A stretch of 39,531 nt of DNA. Origin: Methylobacterium sp. J-088 (GTDB taxonomy: Bacteria; Pseudomonadota; Alphaproteobacteria; Rhizobiales; Beijerinckiaceae). Location of the stretch: the NCBI RefSeq assembly GCF_022829295.1, contig NZ_JAKSYH010000146.1, positions 1 through 39,531 on the forward strand, read 5' to 3'. The position numbers were made by a program, and so were the translations under genes. Under the pieces are notes generated by a model, which worked only from the letters and a program-made list of their open reading frames with translations, was not told where the DNA came from and made no database searches. This document shows, piece by piece, positions 31,845 through 39,531 of this stretch (position 1 is the stretch's first letter; each line of letters begins with the position of its first letter).

Positions 31845-34319
31845 ATGCTTATCGCAACTTCCCTTAAAAGAAGATTCGGCCCGCTGCGCCCAAGTAAATT
31901 GGCATCGACTTCCACTCTAACATGCGCCCAGCTTATCAAAGACAGCGGTCTGTTCGACCCGACTTGGTATCGCTCGCAATATTTGACCGACAATCCATCC
32001 GAAGACGAATGCATCGTCCATTATCTGAATCACGGCGCATCCGCTGGCCTGTTTCCCAACCCTCTATTTGATACGGCCTGGTATGTTTCGACCTATCGTA
32101 TCGCTTCAAGGTCCGGAAACAATGCGCTTTGTGATTTCATCGTCAATACCAACGCATTGAAGCGTGATCCCAACCCCTATTTTTCGACCCAGTTCTATCT
32201 GGGAGCTTATCCGGATATCGGGAGCCATCCGGATATCCTGGCCAATAAGTCCTCAGCGCTGTTGCACTACCTCCGCTGGGGTGCAGCTGAAGGGAGGGAG
32301 ACGGGACCCGCCTTCTGGTCCGAGCGATACAACATGGCTTACCCCGACGTGGTCGGTAGCGGCCTCAGTGCAGTAGCGCATTACATTCATATCGGATCCA
32401 AGCAAGGCCGGAGGAGATTCGTATATCAGCAAGCCGGGAGGAAAGGATTCGGGTTCTTCTTCGGTTCGATACCTCGTTCGGTAACTAATATATTGTTCGT
32501 TGTTTCGATAATATATTTGACCGCTTCCGCAAGATTGAGACGCTCAGGGCAGGCTGTTCTTCGCGATCTAACTGTCGGGGACATACGCGACGTCGTATCG
32601 GTGGTTTTGCGAGAGCCACTCGTTTTTTCGGCGTTCAGCAAGCTTCACTTCTTCTCATTCCTAGCGGATGAGGATCTGGGGAATGCCCATCTCACACGGT
32701 GTTATAAAGATCCAACCAGTGGATTGCGACTGTTCGCCGCCAGCTGCTGCAAAGAATTGGGCCTGTTTGAGATCGCTGATGCCGTACTTCGCGACCTGAT
32801 CGCCAGCGGAAGACTGGCGGACTTGGCGCGGTTCTCGCTGGCCGATCTGGCGCTTCTTCGTGCCATTTGGGCCAAAGAGTTCCAGATCTATGAGAGCGTC
32901 GGCACATACATAAGATTGCCAAATACCTCAATTCAAAAGCGCGACACAGCTTGGCAACAAGCACGCTTCTCTGACGTGCTGGAACTTCTGGACACGCCGC
33001 CGTATTACCCTCGCGACGATAAAGAGTCTTGGTTGCTACTGATCTATGCATTGTTCAGGACTGAGTCATGGCAGGAATTGTTTGACGAGATCGAGAGTTA
33101 CAGCAAGGCAAACGGATTTTCCGAATGCTTGGTCAAGCCGCTCGCCGCAACCGTAAATGCGATTCCGGCACGCGAGCTCCGCGCTGATACAGCGGTCATT
33201 AAGCCGATTCTGAGCAACCTGTTGCGACTGAACAAATATCACCTCGATCAAGCACAGGAGATCAATCCACCAGACACGTCCCGTCGGCGATTGATCGACG
33301 CGCCTGCGGATTTGCTGCTCCGGTACACCCTCATTCATCGCGCGCAACGGACCAGTGTCGACCGGCGTGTTGCTTTCGAAGCGACTTATTTGTCCATCGG
33401 TAGCGATTGCACGATCATACCGCAGAATGGCGTCGTAATATCAGATGATGGCTCCCTGATGCGGAGCTCGACGCACATGCAGCCCATGCATTATGATTTG
33501 TTTTCGCCGGATCTCATCGCTGCTTCACACGCGTCTGTTTTGCTCGGTGCGACGGCGCGCCCGACGGTCCGCTACGAGATGGGATGCGTTATTGGTTTCA
33601 GTTCAAACTATTATCATTGGATGGCCGAAGATGTCTCACGAATTCGATCGCTTCGGATGAGCGCGGAATTCGAAGACCTGCCAATTTTCGTCGACAAAAA
33701 GATCAAGGCTTGGCAGCTTGCTATCCTGGAGCGACTTGGAATTAATGACGGCCGGCTCGTCCGTGTGGATCCGGACAGCTATCTGAAAGTCAAACGGCTT
33801 GTGATACCGCCGCGAGCCTCCCGGAATATGTTGGTCCATCCCAATGACACGCGGTTCCTGCGAGAGAGCTTTACTCCGGCCGGCGGCTATCCGGCGCCCA
33901 CCCGGGGCAAAAGGCTATATCTAAGTCGGTCCAGAAACACAGTCCAGCGCGCGTTCATCAACGAGCGGTTGGTGATGCGCGAATTGCATAAATACGGATT
34001 TGTTGCTGTCGATCCGAGCGAATACAGCATTGAGGATCAAGTCAGATTATGTAGCGATGCGGAAATCATCGCGGCGCCCGGAGGGGCGGCGCTCACCAAC
34101 ATCCTGTTCGCGTCAAGCCAAGCAAAAATTCTCGTCTTCGCTGCAGATGCTGCTATCGGCGAAACATGGTCGACGATCGCTGCGGCTCTCGACCAAGACC
34201 TGATCCTTTGCACCGGCCGATCCTACGCGCGTCCGCATCATCATCTTCTCTGGTCCCGGTTTGCCTTCGCGGTCGATACGGTGGATTTGGAGCTCGCTCT
34301 CGAGGCTCTTGGTTTGTGA
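31845..34319 (+). CDS. Large GT61-family glycosyltransferase with four N-terminal repeat modules
   Basis: An 824-residue protein. Four tandem modules fill residues about 33-192: GLFDPTWYRSQYLTD...HYLNHGASAGLFP, PLFDTAWYVSTYRIA, YFSTQFYLGAYPDI...HYLRWGAAEGRE and FWSERYNMAYPDVV...HYIHIGSKQGRR. A weak hydrophobic segment follows at about 212-229 (SVTNILFVVSIIYLTASA), then a helical middle and the C-terminal GT61 domain: FSSNYYHWMAEDVSRIRSL at about 584, GKRLYLSRSRNTVQRAFINE at about 688 and DAEIIAAPGGAALTNILFA at about 743. Unlike the paralogue pair at 10053 and 16566, it keeps an Asn-Glu in RAFINERLV. It probably transfers a sugar, with the modules serving docking or glycan recognition. Confidence 0.82.
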   Translation: MLIATSLKRRFGPLRPSKLASTSTLTCAQLIKDSGLFDPTWYRSQYLTDNPSEDECIVHYLNHGASAGLFPNPLFDTAWYVSTYRIASRSGNNALCDFIVNTNALKRDPNPYFSTQFYLGAYPDIGSHPDILANKSSALLHYLRWGAAEGRETGPAFWSERYNMAYPDVVGSGLSAVAHYIHIGSKQGRRRFVYQQAGRKGFGFFFGSIPRSVTNILFVVSIIYLTASARLRRSGQAVLRDLTVGDIRDVVSVVLREPLVFSAFSKLHFFSFLADEDLGNAHLTRCYKDPTSGLRLFAASCCKELGLFEIADAVLRDLIASGRLADLARFSLADLALLRAIWAKEFQIYESVGTYIRLPNTSIQKRDTAWQQARFSDVLELLDTPPYYPRDDKESWLLLIYALFRTESWQELFDEIESYSKANGFSECLVKPLAATVNAIPARELRADTAVIKPILSNLLRLNKYHLDQAQEINPPDTSRRRLIDAPADLLLRYTLIHRAQRTSVDRRVAFEATYLSIGSDCTIIPQNGVVISDDGSLMRSSTHMQPMHYDLFSPDLIAASHASVLLGATARPTVRYEMGCVIGFSSNYYHWMAEDVSRIRSLRMSAEFEDLPIFVDKKIKAWQLAILERLGINDGRLVRVDPDSYLKVKRLVIPPRASRNMLVHPNDTRFLRESFTPAGGYPAPTRGKRLYLSRSRNTVQRAFINERLVMRELHKYGFVAVDPSEYSIEDQVRLCSDAEIIAAPGGAALTNILFASSQAKILVFAADAAIGETWSTIAAALDQDLILCTGRSYARPHHHLLWSRFAFAVDTVDLELALEALGL

Positions 34320-34364
34320 TATCCTTGGGTATCCCGACGTCCGAAACTCGAAGTATCCCGCTTA

Positions 34365-36035
34365 TCACCACTTGCCCGCCGATCGCCTCCAAGCGCCGAT
34401 GAAGCGTCGCGCGCGTTCCACCGGCAATCGCGCGCTGGCGCGCGTCAGCGCCCCGCGGATCTCGCCCGCCAGCCGCGCCGCCACAATCTCCCGGGCGGGA
34501 TCGTCGTAGTGGACGATGTCGTAGAAGGTCTCCGCCTCCCGATCGCGAAAGATCCCGCTGAGGTCGAGCGCCGTGAAGGTCCGCCGGTAGGGGCGCCGCG
34601 CCGCGAGCTCGGCCGTAAACGCCTCCAGCTTGGCGTATTGGCGGTCGAGATAGGCCAGGAACGCCCCCGAGGCGACGCCGCGCTCGACCTCGGTGAGGTG
34701 GCGCTTGCGCAGGACCGTGGGCTGCAGGACGCTGATGATCGGCACCGCGTGATCGTGGGACAGCTTGGTGAGGCGGTACGCGGCGCGTTCGTAATGGTGG
34801 ACGATGGAATCCTCCCAGCCCGGGCTCTGCCAGCCCACCTCCGCGCGCAGCCGCTTCAGCGCCTCGTAGATCAGCGTGATCAGCGCGTCGTACGACAGGC
34901 CATCCTCCCGCGCCCGCGGGTCGTGCGTGTCGAAGAAGTGGTCGTAGAGACGCTGCGTGATGAAGGCGTTGTAAGGGTGGCCGGGCCGGGGATCGTAGGT
35001 CCAGGGCTGGAACAGGTCGGTGCTGCCGCTGAGCACGAGGATCGCGTCGGGGCTGTAGGTCACCAGCCGCGACCAGATCAGGTGGGTCATCTGGGTGAGG
35101 CAGCTCGACATCACCCCGAAATTGTAGACTTTTGCGCGCCCTAGCCCGTCGGTACGGAGGATCCGCTCGATCCGGCCCGGCAGCGTGTTGGCGATGTCGC
35201 CGCCATCGATCGTGGTCGAATCACCGACGACCAGGATTCGGGTCTCGCCCTCGGGCTTGCGCTCGGCGATCGGGGTGGCGTTGAGGAAGCCGTCGGCATC
35301 GAACGGGACGCCGTAATGGCTCGCCCCCGGCTTGCCGGCGAACTGGATGAACGGGCTCGGATAGCGCGTGTTCGAGTCCAGATAGCCGAAATGGTGCAGG
35401 AACTTGCGCCGGCGCGCGGCATCCTCGCTCTCGGGCGGCGCCCAGATCTGCTCGACGCCCGGTGCGGTGAGCGCCGCCATCATGGCCGCTCGCAGCGCCG
35501 CGCTGCCGGCAGCGTTGAGGCGCACGCCATCGTGGCTGAAGGTCGGTCGGAGCGCCCCGCCCTCGCCCGCCAGCACGGCCTCGTAATCGATGAACAGCGC
35601 CCCGTAATCGCCCGCGTGCGCGCGCAGCCACGCATTCACCGCGCCGATGAGGTGGACCGGCAGCCCGGCCGCCGCGGGCGCGGCCGGATCGACCGGCGGA
35701 ATCGCGCCGACCCAGGTCCGGACATGGAGGTCGCGCGCGTCCCGCAGCATGGCGGTCAGGTCGGCCACGAGACCGTCCAGCGACACCGCGCGACCGGGGG
35801 TGAGGATGTCGTCCCGGCCGCCGATCAGGTGGAGGCCCTTCGCGCCGTAGAGGGCGATGTCGGAGCGTAGCCGCCGCGCCATGTCCCGGATGGACTGGCC
35901 GGCGATGCCCCGGGCGACCGTCTGGGGTCCGGAGAACAGGTCCGGCGTCTCGGCGGTCAGATCCGCGGTCAGGGAATCCCCGAAGAACAGGATCGGCCCG
36001 AGGGGGAACAACGGCTTGTCCGACACCGGGCTCAC
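34365..36035 (-). CDS. Tandem SGNH/GDSL hydrolase, first domain degenerate
   Basis: A 556-residue protein with two SGNH domains. Domain 1 starts LFFGDSLTADL (S21 in block I), but block III is GGRDD (R74 where Asn is expected) and the final DG-x-H reads DGVRLN (R172 for the catalytic His), so it is probably inactive. Domain 2 has ILVVGDSTTIDGG (S273), the block III region LVLSGSTDLFQ and an intact D-x-x-H in FYDIVHYDD near the C-terminus. SGNH enzymes act as esterases or acetyltransferases on glycans. There is no signal peptide, so it may act in the cytoplasm on O-acyl groups. GTG 36035 overlaps the upstream stop (GTGA), indicating one operon with the next gene. Confidence 0.83.
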   Translation of the reverse strand: MSPVSDKPLFPLGPILFFGDSLTADLTAETPDLFSGPQTVARGIAGQSIRDMARRLRSDIALYGAKGLHLIGGRDDILTPGRAVSLDGLVADLTAMLRDARDLHVRTWVGAIPPVDPAAPAAAGLPVHLIGAVNAWLRAHAGDYGALFIDYEAVLAGEGGALRPTFSHDGVRLNAAGSAALRAAMMAALTAPGVEQIWAPPESEDAARRRKFLHHFGYLDSNTRYPSPFIQFAGKPGASHYGVPFDADGFLNATPIAERKPEGETRILVVGDSTTIDGGDIANTLPGRIERILRTDGLGRAKVYNFGVMSSCLTQMTHLIWSRLVTYSPDAILVLSGSTDLFQPWTYDPRPGHPYNAFITQRLYDHFFDTHDPRAREDGLSYDALITLIYEALKRLRAEVGWQSPGWEDSIVHHYERAAYRLTKLSHDHAVPIISVLQPTVLRKRHLTEVERGVASGAFLAYLDRQYAKLEAFTAELAARRPYRRTFTALDLSGIFRDREAETFYDIVHYDDPAREIVAARLAGEIRGALTRASARLPVERARRFIGAWRRSAGKW

Positions 36036-37231
36036 GCGCGCTCGGTCGCGTCGCCGTCCCGGTGGGCGGCAAAGACCTCGATCCCGTCGAGATGCAGGTG
36101 CTGCTCCTCGTCGAGATCAATCTTCAGGTAGCGGAATCGGGCTCCGTCGAACCGGAGATGCAGGGGCAGGCCGGGGTGGCAATGGGCATCCACGGCGTCG
36201 AAGACCAGCCGGTAGGCGTCCTCGGTCTCGCCGAGCCAGACCCGCATCAGCTGCGCCCGCTCGCTGGGCTGCCCCCAGCGGTTGTAGATCCGGATCTCCG
36301 AGACGCGCGTGACGGCGCCGAGATCGAGGACGAACCAGGGCTCCTGCTCCAGCGCGGTGTGGAAGAAGAACGACGGATCGCCGGTGGTGCGTTCGCCGTA
36401 GGTCCCGGCCGTCCCCGACCAGGGCGAGGCGGAACTCGCCGTCCAGGTCTTGCCGAGCGCGATGTTCTCGGACGGCCGCGTCGCCACCAGCGTGTCGGTC
36501 TCCAACTCCTCGATCAGGGTCCGGATCTGCTTGGAGAGCTGCCGCAGCGGCGCGATTTCGAGGTCGAGTTTGTAGATCAGGTTCGACAGGATGCTCTGAT
36601 CGAAGCGGTGATCGATGAAGCCGTCGAGATCGGGCAGGCCCATCTGGTTCGGCAGGTCGGTGACGACCCGGGCGTCGCCCGCGTAGCGCAGCCACTCGGC
36701 GACGAGGTGACGGGTGGCGGGGCTGACCATGAAGGCGATCCAGGTGGCCTGGATCTGGTCGGCATTCCAGTAGCGCTCAAAATCGCACCCCATGAGCACG
36801 AAGCAGTCGCGCTTGGTCCAGGCCCGCTGCGGCTTCCCGTGCAGCACGCCCACCGCGACCCGGCGCTCCGAGCCGGCGAGCCAGGTCAGCAGCGGCGCCA
36901 CCGGCGGCATCGGATCGTCGCCGATCGCCTGCATTCCGGTATCGGTGAAGACGATGAAGTCGCCGTCGCGCCGCCGCTCCAGGGCTTGCGCGATGATGTA
37001 GGGCTTCCAGGCCCAGTTCCCGGCGCCCCGGGACCGGTCGAGGATCTCCCGGTGCGCTTGGTAGTGTTGCGTCTCGCGGAGGCGGTCGGGGGACCAGCTC
37101 TCGATCGTGTCGAAATCGCCCGTCGCCGCCGCGGCGGCCGCAAGGCGCCGCTGAGTCTCCACGTAATGGTACTTGGCGGCGAAGCTGACGAGGGTCGTGT
37201 GGCGCGGCCGGAGCCGGCGCCGCAGCCGCAT
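36032..37231 (-). CDS. Glycosyltransferase-like protein with C-terminal discoidin (F5/8 type C) domain
   Basis: A protein of about 399 residues when started at ATG 37231, which has GAGG five bases upstream; starts at 37252 and 37360 are open alternatives. The N-terminal part (TTLVSFAAKYHYVETQRRL, GAGNWAWKPYIIAQALERR, DFIVFTDTGMQAIG) resembles bacterial glycosyltransferases with a TDTG nucleotide-binding site. The last 140 residues form a discoidin-like domain: ENIALGKTWTASSASPWSGT, EPWFVLDLGAVTRVSEIRIY and RFRYLKIDLDEEQHLHLDGI. Such domains bind carbohydrates. The combination suggests a transferase that holds its glycan acceptor. No signal peptide is seen. The glycosyltransferase assignment is moderate; the discoidin domain is clear. 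Confidence 0.72.
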   Translation of the reverse strand: MRLRRRLRPRHTTLVSFAAKYHYVETQRRLAAAAAATGDFDTIESWSPDRLRETQHYQAHREILDRSRGAGNWAWKPYIIAQALERRRDGDFIVFTDTGMQAIGDDPMPPVAPLLTWLAGSERRVAVGVLHGKPQRAWTKRDCFVLMGCDFERYWNADQIQATWIAFMVSPATRHLVAEWLRYAGDARVVTDLPNQMGLPDLDGFIDHRFDQSILSNLIYKLDLEIAPLRQLSKQIRTLIEELETDTLVATRPSENIALGKTWTASSASPWSGTAGTYGERTTGDPSFFFHTALEQEPWFVLDLGAVTRVSEIRIYNRWGQPSERAQLMRVWLGETEDAYRLVFDAVDAHCHPGLPLHLRFDGARFRYLKIDLDEEQHLHLDGIEVFAAHRDGDATERA

Positions 37232-37393
37232 CAGCACCTCGGCCCGGTGCATCGCGAAGGCATTGACGTGCAGGGACGTGGATGACGGATCGGTGCTGGC
37301 CAAGTGCGTTCTCCGGCGCCGCGACCCGACGCGGGTCGCCGATGTCCCGCTAATCGGCACGGCCGCGCAAGTCCCGATCGCGGGTTGGGCTCG

Positions 37394-38800
37394 CTACGCG
37401 GAGCCGGAATCGTCGAAGGCGAGGTTCTCGATCGGGTAGTCGAGCATCAGCTGGCGGCGCTCGGGGGAGTTATCCCATTCCCCGACCTTCGTGTATCCGC
37501 CCGCCGTGTCGACGACCTCGGTGAGGCGTCCGATCGTCGGAATGCCCCGGAAATGCTGCGGCCAGCCGGACGCGAAGTAGAAGACCTGTTCGACATGCTC
37601 GGACAGGTGGCACACGCCGGGTCCGAACGTGCCGAGGCCGAACACGAGGTAGCGGCCGTTGGCGAGCGCCGTCACGTCCTCCGCGAGCGTTCCGCTCTGC
37701 GTCGTGAGCGGGATGCCGAGGCCGGCGATATAGGCTTCCAGCCGGTCGATGACGGGGTTGAGGCGGTTCTCGAACACCATCTTGATCGAGCCGATCCGCT
37801 TCTCCCGCAGCAGGCGCTGGATGACGAGCTGGTAGAACGCGAGCGGCGGCTGCGGGTAATGGGGCGCGACCCAGGTGCTGAAGATATCACCCGAGCGGAT
37901 ATGGATCAGCAGCTGATCGTCCGGCTTCTCGGGGAATTGCGCGGGCAGCCGGCCGAAGAGCGGCCGGATGTAATGGGTGATGATATGGCGCGACTCGGCC
38001 TGATCGAGCTCGCCGGCCAGCTTCTGGATGTTCACGTCGAAGAACATGCCGGACAGGAAATACCCGTCGTCCGGGAGCGGGTGGTTCGCGGGGATGAACG
38101 TGATGCCGCCGATCTCCTGCGGCTCTTGGAGGGCGATGACCTCGCTGCGGTCCATGATCGACAGCTTGAGGTATTTGAGCTTGAGTGCCCGGCAGATGCC
38201 GATCGCCAGCAGGCACTGGATGATGAAGTTCCCGAAGGCGCCGTTCTCGTAGAGATCGATTCCGACGAGCGACAAACCCGCCTGATTGGGGCTGCCGAGC
38301 AACCGGTAGGCCCGATAGACGTCGATCTCCGGATCCTCGGTGAGGATGGAGAACGCGACGTCCCAGAGCGTGCGCATGACCATCAGGTCGACGGCGGCAC
38401 GCGCGCTCCAGACCTGCGCCGCGTGTTCGTCCGCCCGTCGCCCCGGCTGGACCGGGATGCGGATGTAGCGCGCCCAGCTCGCCGGCCCCGGCGCGATCAG
38501 GATCCGTGATGCGGGCGGCTCGCCGTCAGGGGGCGAGACGGTCTCGGGGAACGACCAGACCTGTCCGTCGTCGGAGAAGCTGACGGACCGATCGCCGCCC
38601 GGGACGGCCGCCCCGTCAGGCGGATCGACCGCGAGGGAATGGACGGGAAAGCGCAGGCCGAGGTCGATCTGGAGCTGCCCGGCGCTAGCGTCCTGATCGA
38701 TGACGGATAACGGCCGGCCCTGTGCGACCTCGACGAGATCGGGATGATAGCTGTGACGCTCGAACATGGGGTCGTATACCGTATCTCGCTCGGGCTCCAA
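37394..38800 (-). CDS. GT11-like fucosyltransferase-family protein with N-terminal discoidin-like domain
   Basis: A 468-residue protein. Residues about 20-130 look like a discoidin jelly roll (GQLQIDLGLRFPVHSLAVDP, SVSFSDDGQVWSF, SWARYIRIPVQ). The rest has the alpha-1,2/O-fucosyltransferase texture: YENGAFGNFIIQCLLAIGIC at about 184, DDQLLIHIRSGDIFSTWVAP at about 292 (the H-x-R-x-GD donor-binding motif) and GRYLVFGLGTFGPGVCHLSE. GT11-type enzymes use GDP-fucose or related 6-deoxy sugar donors. The start could also be ATG 38767. It lies upstream of another discoidin-tailed protein and downstream of a GT4 gene, all on one strand. Confidence 0.75.
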   Translation of the reverse strand: MEPERDTVYDPMFERHSYHPDLVEVAQGRPLSVIDQDASAGQLQIDLGLRFPVHSLAVDPPDGAAVPGGDRSVSFSDDGQVWSFPETVSPPDGEPPASRILIAPGPASWARYIRIPVQPGRRADEHAAQVWSARAAVDLMVMRTLWDVAFSILTEDPEIDVYRAYRLLGSPNQAGLSLVGIDLYENGAFGNFIIQCLLAIGICRALKLKYLKLSIMDRSEVIALQEPQEIGGITFIPANHPLPDDGYFLSGMFFDVNIQKLAGELDQAESRHIITHYIRPLFGRLPAQFPEKPDDQLLIHIRSGDIFSTWVAPHYPQPPLAFYQLVIQRLLREKRIGSIKMVFENRLNPVIDRLEAYIAGLGIPLTTQSGTLAEDVTALANGRYLVFGLGTFGPGVCHLSEHVEQVFYFASGWPQHFRGIPTIGRLTEVVDTAGGYTKVGEWDNSPERRQLMLDYPIENLAFDDSGSA

Positions 38801-38861
38801 CGGTGTCGAACCGCGCCGGATTCGGAAGCCCGCCGCGCTGCAGGCCTCCGGGCGACGATGG

Positions 38862-39531
38862 TCAGGCGGCGTCCTCGCTGGAGGGGAGTCTCGGCTCGGC
38901 CTGCTCTGCGGCGAGTCCGTAATAATCGCGCATCAGGTCGTCGTACGTGGCGGCCTCGATGGTGGTGCGGGCCCGGCCCGGGAGCGGGATGGCCAGCAGG
39001 CGATCGTTGCAGGCGGACGGGTCGTCGGCCAGGGCATAGGGCAGGAGATGGCCGTCCGGATCGGCGCGCAGCCGGTCGGCCGGGGCGCCGAGGTCGAAGG
39101 CTGCCACCGGCAGGCCGGTGCGCAACGCCAGCGTCAGCGCGTAGGAATAGGTCTCCGGCCAGATCGCCGGGAGCAGGATCAGATCCGCCGCGACGCGCCA
39201 GACGAGATCCAGCGCCTCGTTGTCGCTCGCGTAGCGTCCGGTCCGCGTGACGCCGGCACGTTCGAACCCGCCTTCCAGCGCCGGGTCGCAGAAGCCCACC
39301 AGGGCAAAGCGCAGCGGCCGATTGCGCGTCTGCGCATCGGTCGCCAGGGCCTGCAGCACCAGCCCGCCCTTGGTGGCGCTGATCGCCCCGAGCACGGCGA
39401 CGCGCCGGACGCGCCCCGGCCGGTGCGGCGCGGTGGTGCGCACCGCCCGCTCCGGCTCGGCGTGCGGCCGCACCGTGATCGCCAGATCCCGGTACACGCG
39501 CCCGATCCGCCCCGCCGTGTCGGAGGATGGC
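38862..39531 (-). CDS. GT4-family glycosyltransferase, N-terminus off the window
   Basis: The frame is open to the right edge, so only the C-terminal 222 residues are seen. They match a GT-B C-terminal domain: VAVLGAISATKGGLVLQALA, RPLRFALVGFCDPALEGGF, DLILLPAIWPETYSYALTLA and RTGLPVAAFDLGAPADRL. The E in PAIWPETYSYAL corresponds to the GT4 donor-binding glutamate (E-x7-E region). A GTG at 39497 is internal; PSSDTAGRIGRVYRDLAITV upstream continues the domain. The acceptor is unknown. It ends 61 bases before the GT11-like gene start and is probably the head of the same operon. Confidence 0.8.
   Translation of the reverse strand, partial: PSSDTAGRIGRVYRDLAITVRPHAEPERAVRTTAPHRPGRVRRVAVLGAISATKGGLVLQALATDAQTRNRPLRFALVGFCDPALEGGFERAGVTRTGRYASDNEALDLVWRVAADLILLPAIWPETYSYALTLALRTGLPVAAFDLGAPADRLRADPDGHLLPYALADDPSACNDRLLAIPLPGRARTTIEAATYDDLMRDYYGLAAEQAEPRLPSSEDAA

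Noticed and set aside
36062..38509. Two long plus-strand frames of about 400 codons each
   Set aside because: They are antisense to the discoidin-tailed proteins and show no recognisable domains.
1..39531. CRISPR arrays, tRNA genes and insertion sequences
   Set aside because: I saw no regularly spaced repeats, no cloverleaf-like sequence and no transposase or integrase motifs. The visual search is not exhaustive.

Overview
The window is a GC-rich chromosomal segment given over almost entirely to glycan assembly. Codon bias, the gene families and the many alanine/arginine-rich proteins suggest an alphaproteobacterium. I favour a Methylobacteriaceae-like member of the Hyphomicrobiales, but this is inference because no rRNA or other marker gene is present. 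Both edges cut through glycosyltransferase-type genes on the minus strand, so the locus continues on both sides. I saw no tRNA, rRNA, CRISPR array, transposase or integrase.

Left part (1-4045): the N-terminus of a truncated gene carrying a short repeat module that recurs through the locus; a hexapeptide-repeat acyltransferase; a coiled-coil plus winged-helix protein; a small secreted Cys-rich protein; and, divergent from the next operon, a hotdog (MaoC)-SDR fusion enzyme. Core acyl/aminosugar operon (4232-11717, plus strand, mostly overlapping genes): FkbH-like HAD protein, acyl carrier protein, ketoacyl synthase III, a second small carrier protein, SDR reductase, NeuD-like left-handed beta-helix acyltransferase, DegT/VioA-type sugar aminotransferase, then a GT61 glycosyltransferase. 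The gene set suggests that an unusual acyl chain is built on a discrete carrier and transferred to an amino-deoxysugar. This is the most interesting system in the window.

Middle (11731-18839): a TylF-like methyltransferase and a 2-oxoglutarate-oxygenase-like protein, then a convergent, visibly AT-richer block on the minus strand (CgeB-like glycosyltransferase, beta-propeller glycosidase-like protein, a second GT61 paralogue, GNAT acetyltransferase). This block looks acquired from elsewhere. Region 19143-25109 (minus strand) holds a tandem GT2 protein, a stand-alone coiled-coil protein ending in the repeat module, an extended DedA membrane protein, a GalE-like epimerase and an unknown protein.

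Right part (25315-34319, plus strand): GT61 with an N-terminal helical domain, then an FdtA/QdtA-like ketoisomerase and FdtB/QdtB-like aminotransferase (a dTDP-3-amino-3,6-dideoxyhexose route), a methyltransferase, a NeuD-like acetyltransferase, a FemAB/GNAT protein, and a large GT61 with four repeat modules. The final block (34365-39531, minus strand) holds a tandem SGNH hydrolase, two glycosyltransferase-like proteins fused to discoidin-like domains, and a truncated GT4.

Taken together, the window encodes two separate amino-deoxysugar branches (4-amino and 3-amino), several tailoring enzymes (acyl, methyl, hydroxylation-type) and nine or so glycosyltransferases. It has no RmlA/RmlB and no flippase, polymerase or exporter. 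The product could be a surface polysaccharide or a glycan added to a protein such as flagellin; the sequence does not decide between these.
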